NCBI GenBank assembly: GCA_023447015.1
Contig: JAEXPG010000347.1
Coordinates: 1-8,325 of the forward strand
From: Verrucomicrobiota bacterium
GTDB taxonomy: Bacteria; Verrucomicrobiota; Verrucomicrobiia; Opitutales; Opitutaceae
Length of the DNA stretch: 8,325 nucleotides
Direction of reading: 5' to 3'
The position numbers were made by a program, and so were the translations under genes. The notes below the pieces were generated by a model. That model saw only the letters and a program-made list of their open reading frames with translations, made no database searches and had not been told where the DNA came from. This document shows positions 1 to 6,796 of the stretch, piece by piece (the first letter of the stretch is position 1; the number at the start of each line of letters is the position of its first letter).

Positions 1-29
1 TGGTTGACGTTCTGTCTTGGGACTCGGGT

Positions 30-3000
30 TTAGGGCGTTGTCACGCTTACCCGGAAGAAGCGGCGCGGGGCCGCGGCCTGCGCGGGATCGTCGCGCACCA
101 CGAAGGTCCCGGGCGCTCCGCTGGTGCCGACGATCTGGACACCGCCGACAAGAGGGAGCATCGCGCCGCCGGCGGTGCTGCGGGCGAGCGGCGTCCAGGT
201 CACGAGATCCGCCGAGGCCTCGACCGTGATGGTGAGGTCGTCGTTGTCGGCCCAGATCGGCAGGGTGGCGGTCAGCAGCGCCGGGGTGCCGGCACGGGTG
301 ATCTGGGCGGCCGGAACGTTGGCGGTGGTCGGATCGGATCCGAAGGCGTACTCGACGAGGTTGGTCTGCCCGTCGGCGTCCGGATCGGCGGTGGCGTTGC
401 CGAGGCCGGCGGTGATCTGCGCGGCGGTGAAGTGCGCGGCCTGCCAGGTCTGGAACGCGGTGAGCGGTGTGGCGGACACCGGAGTCGCGGCCGGGCCGGA
501 GCCGAACGTGTTCACGGCCTCGACGGTGAAGTAGTGCGGGACGCCGCCGGGCAGACCGGTGACCGTGGCGGTGGCTTGGGTGAGGCCGGTGAGGCTACCG
601 GTGTACACTCCGGCGGACGTGCCCCAGCGCAGAGTGTAGCTCGTGGCGCCGGCGACAGGTGTCCAGGAGAGTGCGACCTGGTGCCGGCCGGCGGCGGTGC
701 GCAGTCCGGCCGGCTGGCCGGGGGCGGCGACGGTGGTGCTGGTGCCCCGGATGATCAGGTCTTCGCCGGACTGGCGGACGAGCGAGGCCGGATGCCAACG
801 GGCGTCGTCGCCGGTCCAGTAGAGGTAGAAGCGGAGCTCGACCGGTTGGGTGACATTCTGGAGCGCGGTCTCGCCGGCGAGCGCGAGCGTGAGGTCGTTG
901 TAGATCCAGTAGCCGGCCTCGACGCTGTAGGTACCCGGCGCGGCGACAACGTGCCAGTCGCCGGAGCCGACGCGGTAACGCAGGACCGCCTGCAGGCGGC
1001 GGATCGGGGTCTCGCGGTTGCCGTAAGAGTACTGGAATCCGGTGTCGAGGCTGCTGATCGAGACCGACTGGCCGGCGGCGGGGGTGACGGTGCAGCCGAT
1101 GTAGACCTCGCGCGCGACGATGTTGGCGAGCGAACCACCGCCAGTGGCGCCGAAGTTGCCCGAATCGGTGTCCGGCTGGAACGGGAACTTGCCGTCGTAG
1201 TGGCCGATGGAGAATCCGTAGTTGTCGGTGTCGAAGTGGACTCCCGGTCCGCGGGTGATGTCGCTGGCCCCGAGGGCGAGGAGATGGCGTGCCACGGGCA
1301 ACGTCAGCGGGGGATTGCTCAGGCGGGTGCTGTAGACGAGCGCACCTTCGCCTTCCCAGGCGGCGAGCACGGCGGTCTGCCCCGGAGTCAGCGGCACGCC
1401 TGTGCGCTCCGTCGAGTCGGGGCCGCGGCCGGCGGCGCTGTACGCGTAGGCGACCGCGTAGTAGGTGCGGCCGTTCTCGAGGCCCGTGAAGGTCCAGCTC
1501 GTGGCGATGCCGGTGTCGGTCCACGTGTAGGGACCGCCGGCCTTGGTCGCGAGGCCGACACGGTAGCCGGTCGCGCCGGCGACCTCGTGCCAGTTGGCGA
1601 CGAGCGCACCGGTGGTTTCGAGCAGTCCGTCGAGCACGGGCGCAGGCAGGATCGGCGTGGCGGAGTTGGTGCCGCCGGTCGCGACGAGGCTCCAGAAGCC
1701 GGTGCCCCAGCCGTTGTTCGCGGCGACACGGTAGTAGTAGGTGGTGCCGCCGACGGCGCCGGTGTCGGTGTACGAGTTCGTGGCGCTGGTGATGGTTTCC
1801 GTGACGTCGGCGCGGTCGAAGAAGGGCTTCGTGCTGCGGAAGACGGTGTAGCCGGTCGCGCCGGCGACGGCGGGCCAGTTGAGCGCGGCACTGGTCGAGG
1901 TGTAGGCGATCGCCGGCGACGCCGCGGGGGCGGGCAGCGGGTCGTCGCGGTCGGGCAGGTCGGTGTCGACGACGTAGAGGTAGATCGAGCCCTGCGGGAG
2001 GGTGACGGTCGTCTCGCGGCCGAGGGTGGCGGTGGTCTGCTGGATCGTGACGTTCATCGCGTTGATGTTGGTCGCCCGCGGATCGCCGCTGAGGTGGTAG
2101 AGGGTGGCCGGGCCGGTGGGATTGCCGGGCAGGACGAGGGTGACGGGGGTGGTGCCGTCGCCGAAGTCGATGCCGTCGTGGACGCCCCCGAGCTTGCGCG
2201 AAAGCAGGAAGACGCCGAGGCGGCGGCCGGCGCGGAAGGCGTAGGAGGAGACGAGCGGGTACTCGGTGCTGTCCCAGGGAATCGTCGGCGACTGCACGAC
2301 GGCGGTGCGGATCATCCGGCCGGAGGCGTGGCGGTTGCGCAGGGTGAGCGCGAGCCAGCCGGCGTGGGGGCGGTAGCCGTCGGCGATCTGGGTGTGCGAG
2401 GACCAGTAGTCGCCGACCCCCATGCCGAGGTAGGCCTGATCGGAGAAGCCGGCCTCGTAGGCGGCGAGCCAGGCGTCGAGGGCGGCGACGCCCATGGCGA
2501 GCGATTTGCCGTAGCGCTCGGAGTAGTCGTGCTGGGTGGGCGTGTCCTGCCCGGGCAGGGAGTATCCGCTGGGGCCGCCCTCGTAGCCGAGGAGATCCAT
2601 GGTGTGGCCGGCGGCCGCGAGCTGCTCGCGCCAACGGCGGTAGTTGGCGAACGAGGTGGCGGTGTCGGCGACGTGGCCGAGCAGGGTGGCCTGGATGCCG
2701 TGGTCGTCGTAGGTGGCGAGCGGGGTTTCGTCGACCTCCCATTTCGGGCCGACGTAGGTGGTGTGCCCGATGGCGTGGGCGAACGGCGCGCCGGCGGCGG
2801 CGTTCTCGCCGTAGTTCTGGTAGTTGCTGCCCATGACGAAGCGCAGCTTCCCGGCGGCGTCGAGGGTGTTGAAATAGGGGGAACGGTTGCGGACGTAGGA
2901 GGTGAGATAGTGGGCGGCGAGGCCGAACTCCTGCGCGCCGCCGTGCACCCAGCCGGAGCGTCCCCAGCCGAACCACTCGTCGGAAACGGCGCCGTTGTGC

Positions 3001-5216
3001 CAGGTTTCGTTGGCGAACTCGAGGTAGATGCGGGTGAACTCCTCGGTCCACGGCGTGGTCACGCCGCGCTGGCGGTAGCGCAGGTAGGCCCAGGGCTTGG
3101 CGGCGACATCGGCGGGGTTGGAGGGGTCGATCGTGGCGCCGAGGTACTCGACCAGGGCGAGCCACTCGTCCTCGCGCATGTTCGTGGAGATGTTGAACCA
3201 GGGTTTCAGGCGGGTGGCCGGCGAGTCGCCGGAGCGCAGCGCGTACTGGAGGAAGTAGGGCACGGTCATGTTGCCCGCGGTGTCGGCGGCCTGGTACCAG
3301 TTCATGGTCAGGCCGGCGTCGCGGTTGAGCCCGAGGCAGCTGGCCATGGTGGCCTTGTTGAGCAGCATGCTCATCGAGCGCAGCATGCCCTTCTCGCCGG
3401 TGGTCGGCTGCGAGGCCATGAGCTCATCGAAGACGAGCGGGCTGGGCGGCGCGAGGGTGGCGGTGCGGTCGGCGGGGGTGTCGGCGCGGAAGAGCCGGAT
3501 GTTGTCGACCCAGAGCTGGCCGGGGCCGGTGAAACGGACGACCGGCCACATGTGCCAGCTGGTCGTGGGCCGGGCCGGCGCGGTGAACTCGAACGCGCAG
3601 AGCCGCCAGGTCGAGTCGACAGCGAAGGTCTGGGCGATGGCCGAGTACGCGCCACTGATGGTGAGCGTGACCTGGCCGGAGGCGGCCAGGCCGCTCTGGC
3701 GCAGCCACGCCTCGTAGCGGTAGGTGCGGCCCGGCTCGAGCTGGCTGTACCACTGGGCCTCGCCGTTGGCGATGGCCGGGAAGAAGATCGCGGGGCCCGA
3801 GATCTCGTCGGTTCCGGTGCCGGCGGCGGTCACCTGCAGGCAGGAGTCGCCGGGGAACCGGAAGTCGGCGGGGATCGAGCCGGGATGGGCGACGCGGCGG
3901 AGGGTGGTGTTGGAGGAATTGGTACGCCAGGTCTCGTTGACGGTGCCAGTGCGCACGCGGGGGTGGGCCCACATGGGGTTGGCGGAGAGGATGCGCTTCT
4001 CGAGGTGGACATAGTCGTCCTTCACCAAGGCGGGCGCGCCGGCCGCGAGGTAGACACGCTGGCGTTGCTGGGCGCGCGGGAGTTCGGCGCGGTAGACGCG
4101 GTAGCCGACGACGCCGGCGGTGGCGCTGGGGGTCCACGAGAGATGGACGTAGCCGTCGCCCGCGGTGGCGGTGATGTTGGTTGGCGGCAGGGGGCGGGTG
4201 GTGCCGCCGGTCGGTGTCCACGCGGGATTGTTGAGGATGAAGTCGCGCGTGGCGGTGCCGTTGGCGGCGGTGGCGCGGAAGCGCAGCAGGGTCGCCGCGG
4301 GCGTGCTGGTGGCCTGGCCGCCGAGTTCGCCGGTGGTGGGGTTGAAGGTGAGGCCGGCGGGCGGGGTGATCGGGTTGTTGGCGGCGTCGAGCAGGGCCCA
4401 GGTCACGGTGCCGGTGGCGCCGGCGACGCGGGGCTGGAAGCCGTACCAGTTGCCGGTGGCCACGTTGCCGATCTCGTTGAAGCCGTCGCCGCTGGTGGCG
4501 TAGATGTGCGGCGTGCGTGGCAGACCGGCCTGCGGGGTGGCGGCTAGCTCGATGGCGGTCGCGGGATCACTCTCGTTGGTGCCGCCGTTGTCCGTGGAGT
4601 TCGAGCCGATGGCGGTGACGATGTAGTAGTAGGTCTTGCCGTTCTCGACCCAGCGGGCGTCGGTGTAGGTGAGGTTGGCGCGGGTGCCGTACACGGCGTT
4701 GGGCATCGCGTAGGTGGAGTCGACCCAGCCCCCGAGCGGAAGATTGGCGGCGCCGGCCTCGGGGATGGTCGTGTTGCCGACGAGCGTGTAGGCGGCGGCG
4801 TTGGCGAGATCGAGATAGTTGTCCGAGCCCTGGGGCAACGGCTGGCCGTTGGCATCGACGATGCGGTAGATGCGCACGCTGGCGCCGTTGTAGAGGCCGG
4901 TGGTGGTGAGCTCCCAGCCGGTGATGCCGCCGCTCTCGTCGAACTCGAACCACGGGTAGCCGTTCTCCGTGCCGGTGCGGGAAACGCGGACACGCCGGCG
5001 CATCGACATCGGCTCGAAGCCGCAGTCGGGGATGAGGTTGCCGGCGGAGAACTGCGTGCCGCCCGGGTCGCCGAACTCGTTCGAGCCGAGCGGCGGATTG
5101 GCGGCGGCGGTCTGCGTGAGCGAGACCTCGACGCGGGCGGGCGTGTTGGGGGCGGCGGCGAGCGGCCCGGCGAGGAGGGCCGCGGAGACGAGGATGGACA
5201 GACGGCGCATAGGCAT
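30..5216 (-). CDS. Very large secreted multidomain protein with glycoside-hydrolase-like (clan GH-A style) core, FN3 and sugar-binding-like modules
   Basis: The 1728-aa protein starts with a signal peptide (MRR, hydrophobic 6-20, AAA|AP cleavage near 22), so it is exported. Modules by eye: N-terminal unit about 57-225 with a 'GKTYYYIVTAIG' FN3-like end; Ig/putative-cadherin-like 235-330; FN3 start 343-378; jelly-roll sugar-binding-like region about 415-578 (ends 'GQLWVDNIRLFRAD'); a (beta/alpha)8-like region about 590-1000 with 'YLEFANETWHNG' (N736-E737) and 'LLGYEGGPSGY' (E879), which fits the Asn-Glu acid/base and later Glu nucleophile of clan GH-A; a beta-sandwich to about 1085; FN3 at 1095-1185 and 1190-1275; an unrecognised beta-rich segment 1280-1492; FN3 1497-1584; and a C-terminal tail 1585-1728 with 'DPDADGQTNLVEYAFG' and 'ADLVTWTPL', typical of Verrucomicrobia secreted proteins. 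Polysaccharide degradation is inferred; the GH family and substrate are unknown. No Shine-Dalgarno is evident. The next Met (residue 3) is an alternative start. No frameshift is seen and the gene is complete (TAA stop). It is probably monocistronic. Confidence 0.88.
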   Translation of the reverse strand: MPMRRLSILVSAALLAGPLAAAPNTPARVEVSLTQTAAANPPLGSNEFGDPGGTQFSAGNLIPDCGFEPMSMRRRVRVSRTGTENGYPWFEFDESGGITGWELTTTGLYNGASVRIYRIVDANGQPLPQGSDNYLDLANAAAYTLVGNTTIPEAGAANLPLGGWVDSTYAMPNAVYGTRANLTYTDARWVENGKTYYYIVTAIGSNSTDNGGTNESDPATAIELAATPQAGLPRTPHIYATSGDGFNEIGNVATGNWYGFQPRVAGATGTVTWALLDAANNPITPPAGLTFNPTTGELGGQATSTPAATLLRFRATAANGTATRDFILNNPAWTPTGGTTRPLPPTNITATAGDGYVHLSWTPSATAGVVGYRVYRAELPRAQQRQRVYLAAGAPALVKDDYVHLEKRILSANPMWAHPRVRTGTVNETWRTNSSNTTLRRVAHPGSIPADFRFPGDSCLQVTAAGTGTDEISGPAIFFPAIANGEAQWYSQLEPGRTYRYEAWLRQSGLAASGQVTLTISGAYSAIAQTFAVDSTWRLCAFEFTAPARPTTSWHMWPVVRFTGPGQLWVDNIRLFRADTPADRTATLAPPSPLVFDELMASQPTTGEKGMLRSMSMLLNKATMASCLGLNRDAGLTMNWYQAADTAGNMTVPYFLQYALRSGDSPATRLKPWFNISTNMREDEWLALVEYLGATIDPSNPADVAAKPWAYLRYRQRGVTTPWTEEFTRIYLEFANETWHNGAVSDEWFGWGRSGWVHGGAQEFGLAAHYLTSYVRNRSPYFNTLDAAGKLRFVMGSNYQNYGENAAAGAPFAHAIGHTTYVGPKWEVDETPLATYDDHGIQATLLGHVADTATSFANYRRWREQLAAAGHTMDLLGYEGGPSGYSLPGQDTPTQHDYSERYGKSLAMGVAALDAWLAAYEAGFSDQAYLGMGVGDYWSSHTQIADGYRPHAGWLALTLRNRHASGRMIRTAVVQSPTIPWDSTEYPLVSSYAFRAGRRLGVFLLSRKLGGVHDGIDFGDGTTPVTLVLPGNPTGPATLYHLSGDPRATNINAMNVTIQQTTATLGRETTVTLPQGSIYLYVVDTDLPDRDDPLPAPAASPAIAYTSTSAALNWPAVAGATGYTVFRSTKPFFDRADVTETITSATNSYTDTGAVGGTTYYYRVAANNGWGTGFWSLVATGGTNSATPILPAPVLDGLLETTGALVANWHEVAGATGYRVGLATKAGGPYTWTDTGIATSWTFTGLENGRTYYAVAYAYSAAGRGPDSTERTGVPLTPGQTAVLAAWEGEGALVYSTRLSNPPLTLPVARHLLALGASDITRGPGVHFDTDNYGFSIGHYDGKFPFQPDTDSGNFGATGGGSLANIVAREVYIGCTVTPAAGQSVSISSLDTGFQYSYGNRETPIRRLQAVLRYRVGSGDWHVVAAPGTYSVEAGYWIYNDLTLALAGETALQNVTQPVELRFYLYWTGDDARWHPASLVRQSGEDLIIRGTSTTVAAPGQPAGLRTAAGRHQVALSWTPVAGATSYTLRWGTSAGVYTGSLTGLTQATATVTGLPGGVPHYFTVEAVNTFGSGPAATPVSATPLTAFQTWQAAHFTAAQITAGLGNATADPDADGQTNLVEYAFGSDPTTANVPAAQITRAGTPALLTATLPIWADNDDLTITVEASADLVTWTPLARSTAGGAMLPLVGGVQIVGTSGAPGTFVVRDDPAQAAAPRRFFRVSVTTP

Positions 5217-5286
5217 GGCGAGAGGTACTGCAGGGGAGGCGCGGACGCCGGATGAGAGCGTCGCGCCAGCAAGTGTATGGGCATGC

Positions 5287-5300
5287 CGGTACTGGTACCG
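5287..5300. promoter_or_regulatory. Perfect dyad upstream of the large secreted-protein gene (candidate operator)
   Basis: CGGTAC-TG-GTACCG is a perfect 6-bp inverted repeat with a 2-nt spacer, about 71-84 nt upstream of the minus-strand start codon at 5216 and downstream of the neighbouring gene's terminator. It sits where a regulator could bind the promoter of the secreted-protein gene. No convincing -35/-10 pair was found next to it, so the function is a guess; chance occurrence in GC-rich DNA is possible. Confidence 0.3.
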
Positions 5301-5365
5301 TGTCGCGCGGAATGCAGCTGGAGAATTCGGTTACGGCCCGCGCGGCGTGTTTTTCACACGTCGAT

Positions 5366-5396
5366 AAAACAAAACCGCCCGTGCATGGGCGGCTTT
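5366..5396 (-). terminator. Rho-independent terminator of the Nudix gene
   Basis: Read on the minus strand, AAAGCCGCCC pairs with GGGCGGTTTT (10-bp stem with one G-U pair) around a 6-nt ATGCAC loop, and the stem runs directly into TTTTGTTTT. It lies about 30 nt past the Nudix stop codon. The T-tract is only on the minus-strand side, so it acts in that direction. It separates Nudix transcription from the large secreted-protein gene downstream. Confidence 0.88.
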
Positions 5397-5426
5397 GGTC
5401 AAAACGGTGTTTGGCGGAGGAGTCGC

Positions 5427-5936
5427 TCAGGCCGGGCGGCTGCCGGGCAGGATCTGCTCCACGACCACCTCCAGCTTCTGCGACGGGTGGCAGTCGGCGC
5501 GCAGGGCGACGAAGCCGTCGCGGTGGCGGTCCCAGATCGGCCAGAGCGCCTGGCGGTCGGTCTCCGGCAGGGGGAGCCGGTCGATCGCCGTCCGCGAGAA
5601 GAAGCCGAAGCGGCCCTCGGAGATGTGCGGCGGCAGGGTGTCGATCGGCACGCGGCAGCGGAAGAGGAACATGAGCCAGTGGCTTTGGCCCTCGTAGGCC
5701 TTCTCCGCGATCATGGAGAAGAGGTGGAGGTCGCGCTCGGCGACGATCTGCAGCCCGATCTCCTCGCCGACCTCGCGCGCGGCGCACTCGAACGGCGATT
5801 CGCCGGTGTGCATCTCGAGCTTGCCGCCGATGGGGCTCCAGAGGCCGGCGTTGGGCGCCTTCGCGCGCTCGATGAGCAGGAGGTCGCCGGCGCGGTTATC
5901 GACGAAGACGAGGACGCTGATCTTGTAGGGAAGCAT
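5427..5936 (-). CDS. Nudix hydrolase
   Basis: A 169-aa cytoplasmic protein, complete, of usual single-domain Nudix length. It should hydrolyse a nucleoside-diphosphate-linked substrate (NTPs, nucleotide sugars or similar) with a divalent metal; the substrate cannot be read from the sequence. The Nudix box spans about residues 37-62: GGK (37-39), Glu46, then REVGEEIGL (54-62) with the metal-binding REXXEE glutamates intact. There are two extra residues between GG and the first box Glu compared with the canonical GX5E spacing (KLEMHTGE instead of KxExGE). The strand before the box, 'ISVLVFVDN...LLLIERAKAPNAGLWSPIGGK', is typical. The ATG start has no Shine-Dalgarno, as with its neighbours. It is followed by its own intrinsic terminator and preceded by a 133-nt gap with no recognisable site apart from the end of the attC-like element. 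Confidence 0.9.
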   Translation of the reverse strand: MLPYKISVLVFVDNRAGDLLLIERAKAPNAGLWSPIGGKLEMHTGESPFECAAREVGEEIGLQIVAERDLHLFSMIAEKAYEGQSHWLMFLFRCRVPIDTLPPHISEGRFGFFSRTAIDRLPLPETDRQALWPIWDRHRDGFVALRADCHPSQKLEVVVEQILPGSRPA

Positions 5937-6069
5937 GGCGGCGATGGAGAGTGGACGCCGCGCAGGCTGGGGGGCGCGCGCAGGGGAGGGAAGCGGGAAT
6001 TTCGCGGCGGGAGCTGGCGGCGAAGGGCCGAACTCAGGGCGGCGCAGCGAAACTTTCGGGTGGGCGAGC

Positions 6070-6162
6070 GTTCAACGGTCAGCCGCGCTGGTTGCTGGCG
6101 CGCTGCCTGCGTCAGCTGGCGGCGTGGCAGTAGCCGGCGTTGGCTGGAGTAGCTTATTGGGT
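6070..6162 (-). repeat. attC-like imperfect hairpin (integron recombination-site relic or related dispersed repeat)
   Basis: On the minus strand the element begins ACCCAAT (6162-6156; 6 of 7 matches to RYYYAAC) and ends GTTGAAC (6076-6070; 7 of 7 to GTTRRRY). Between them four short arms pair in register: CAGCC/GGCTG (6142-6146 with 6080-6084), CGC/GCG (6137-6139 with 6086-6088), GGC/GCC (6133-6135 with 6097-6099) and CTGCC/GGCAG (6126-6130 with 6103-6107), separated by bulges, leaving an 18-nt loop. The 93-bp length and the bulged stem are in the attC range. Against this, the two 7-bp ends pair poorly with each other and no second attC or integrase is in the window. The upstream gene reads through it in frame ('PNKLLQPTP...') and stops inside the terminal GTTGAAC. 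Confidence 0.5.
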
Positions 6163-6671
6163 GACTCTTCCTTTTGGAAAAAGACGGCGTATGGGAAGGC
6201 CACCTTCATCACGAAATGTCCGACCAGCGCATGGGTGTTCGTGAACTCCGGATTCTTCTTCGCAAGGTAGCCGCGGAGGACATGTGCTACGAGGCTGTTC
6301 CGGTCTTGGCCGACGCCCGCGAGAAAGTGCAGCGCGGTGACCTCTGTCTCTTTCCCAGCGACGGCCCACGCTTCTGCGGCGCGAAGCACCCAATCCAGTC
6401 GTGGTGTGTGTGGCAGGACATTTGGCACCGGCCGCCCAGTTATGACCTTCGTCTGGCGCTCTAGATCGGCCCAGAAGGCTGGCCCATCGACCGGCAACAA
6501 CTTCAAGAGCTGTGCTGCTTCATCAGTCTCGGGCAGATCGCGAAAACAAAGAAAGACATGCTCCACGCCTACGTAGTCGTGGGAGTACTCCCGCGCCCGT
6601 GCTTCTGCGCGCGCAAGCAGACGCACAAGGTCACTGCCGAACTTCGGACGCTTTCGAAAGAGCGAGAACAT
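6072..6671 (-). CDS. Stand-alone Clp N-terminal-domain protein with attC-like-encoded C-terminal tail
   Basis: A 199-aa protein. Residues about 8-137 resemble the double Clp N repeat of ClpC/ClpB: repeat one includes 'YSHDYVGVEHVFLCF' (29-43), and repeat two starts with 'HTPRLDWVLRAAEAWA' (88-103) followed by 'VTALHFLAGV' (111-120). No AAA+ ATPase, Walker A or Walker B follows, so it cannot unfold proteins itself; a role as adaptor, decoy or client-binding partner of a Clp chaperone is only an inference. Residues 171-199 (PNKLLQPTPATATPPADAG...) are encoded by the attC-like hairpin and are probably not a folded part. The ATG at 6671 has no strong Shine-Dalgarno; an internal start is unlikely because the N-terminal helix of repeat one would be lost. 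Base composition is visibly less GC-rich than both neighbours, which suggests acquisition. It lies between two genes on the same strand with gaps of over 120 nt. Confidence 0.75.
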   Translation of the reverse strand: MFSLFRKRPKFGSDLVRLLARAEARAREYSHDYVGVEHVFLCFRDLPETDEAAQLLKLLPVDGPAFWADLERQTKVITGRPVPNVLPHTPRLDWVLRAAEAWAVAGKETEVTALHFLAGVGQDRNSLVAHVLRGYLAKKNPEFTNTHALVGHFVMKVAFPYAVFFQKEESPNKLLQPTPATATPPADAGSAPATSAADR

Positions 6672-6740
6672 CGTCTTTTGACCAACAGTGTTCTTGACCC
6701 TAACCGCCTTTACGACCGCGGGGCGGATGATTGCTCGGTT

Positions 6741-6796
6741 CAGGGGTTTTGAGACTTTCAGGGACGATTTCCCCTGGCGTGGAGCGGGTCTCGCTC
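6741..6796 (-). terminator. Possible stem-loops after the HTH-EIIA gene (weak)
   Basis: Two structures could form in the transcript end. GAGCG/CGCTC with a 5-nt loop (6782-6796) overlaps the stop codon. CAGGGG at 6776-6771 (minus) can pair with CCCTG (6763-6759) or, more distally, with CCCCTG (6746-6741). None is followed by a T-run, so intrinsic termination is doubtful. Confidence 0.22.

Noticed and set aside
595..3165. Second minus-strand open frame of 856 codons overlapping the large gene
   Set aside because: Arg/Pro/His-rich out-of-frame translation of the same strand; no motif and no start context.
432..4547. Plus-strand open frame of 1371 codons antisense to the large secreted-protein gene
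   Set aside because: Its translation is low-complexity (Gly, Ala, Val, Arg, Glu, Asp rich), with no domain, and it arises from the GC-rich third positions of the real gene, whose frame shows signal peptide, FN3 and GH-like motifs.
5346..5360. CGTGT-TTTTC-ACACG small hairpin near the Nudix terminator
   Set aside because: Only a 5-bp stem without its own T-tract on the transcribed strand; the stronger terminator at 5366-5396 explains the region.
4567..5787. Minus-strand frame of 406 codons spanning Nudix, terminator and the start of the large gene
   Set aside because: Arg/Pro-rich shadow that crosses a good intrinsic terminator and overlaps two convincing genes in other frames.
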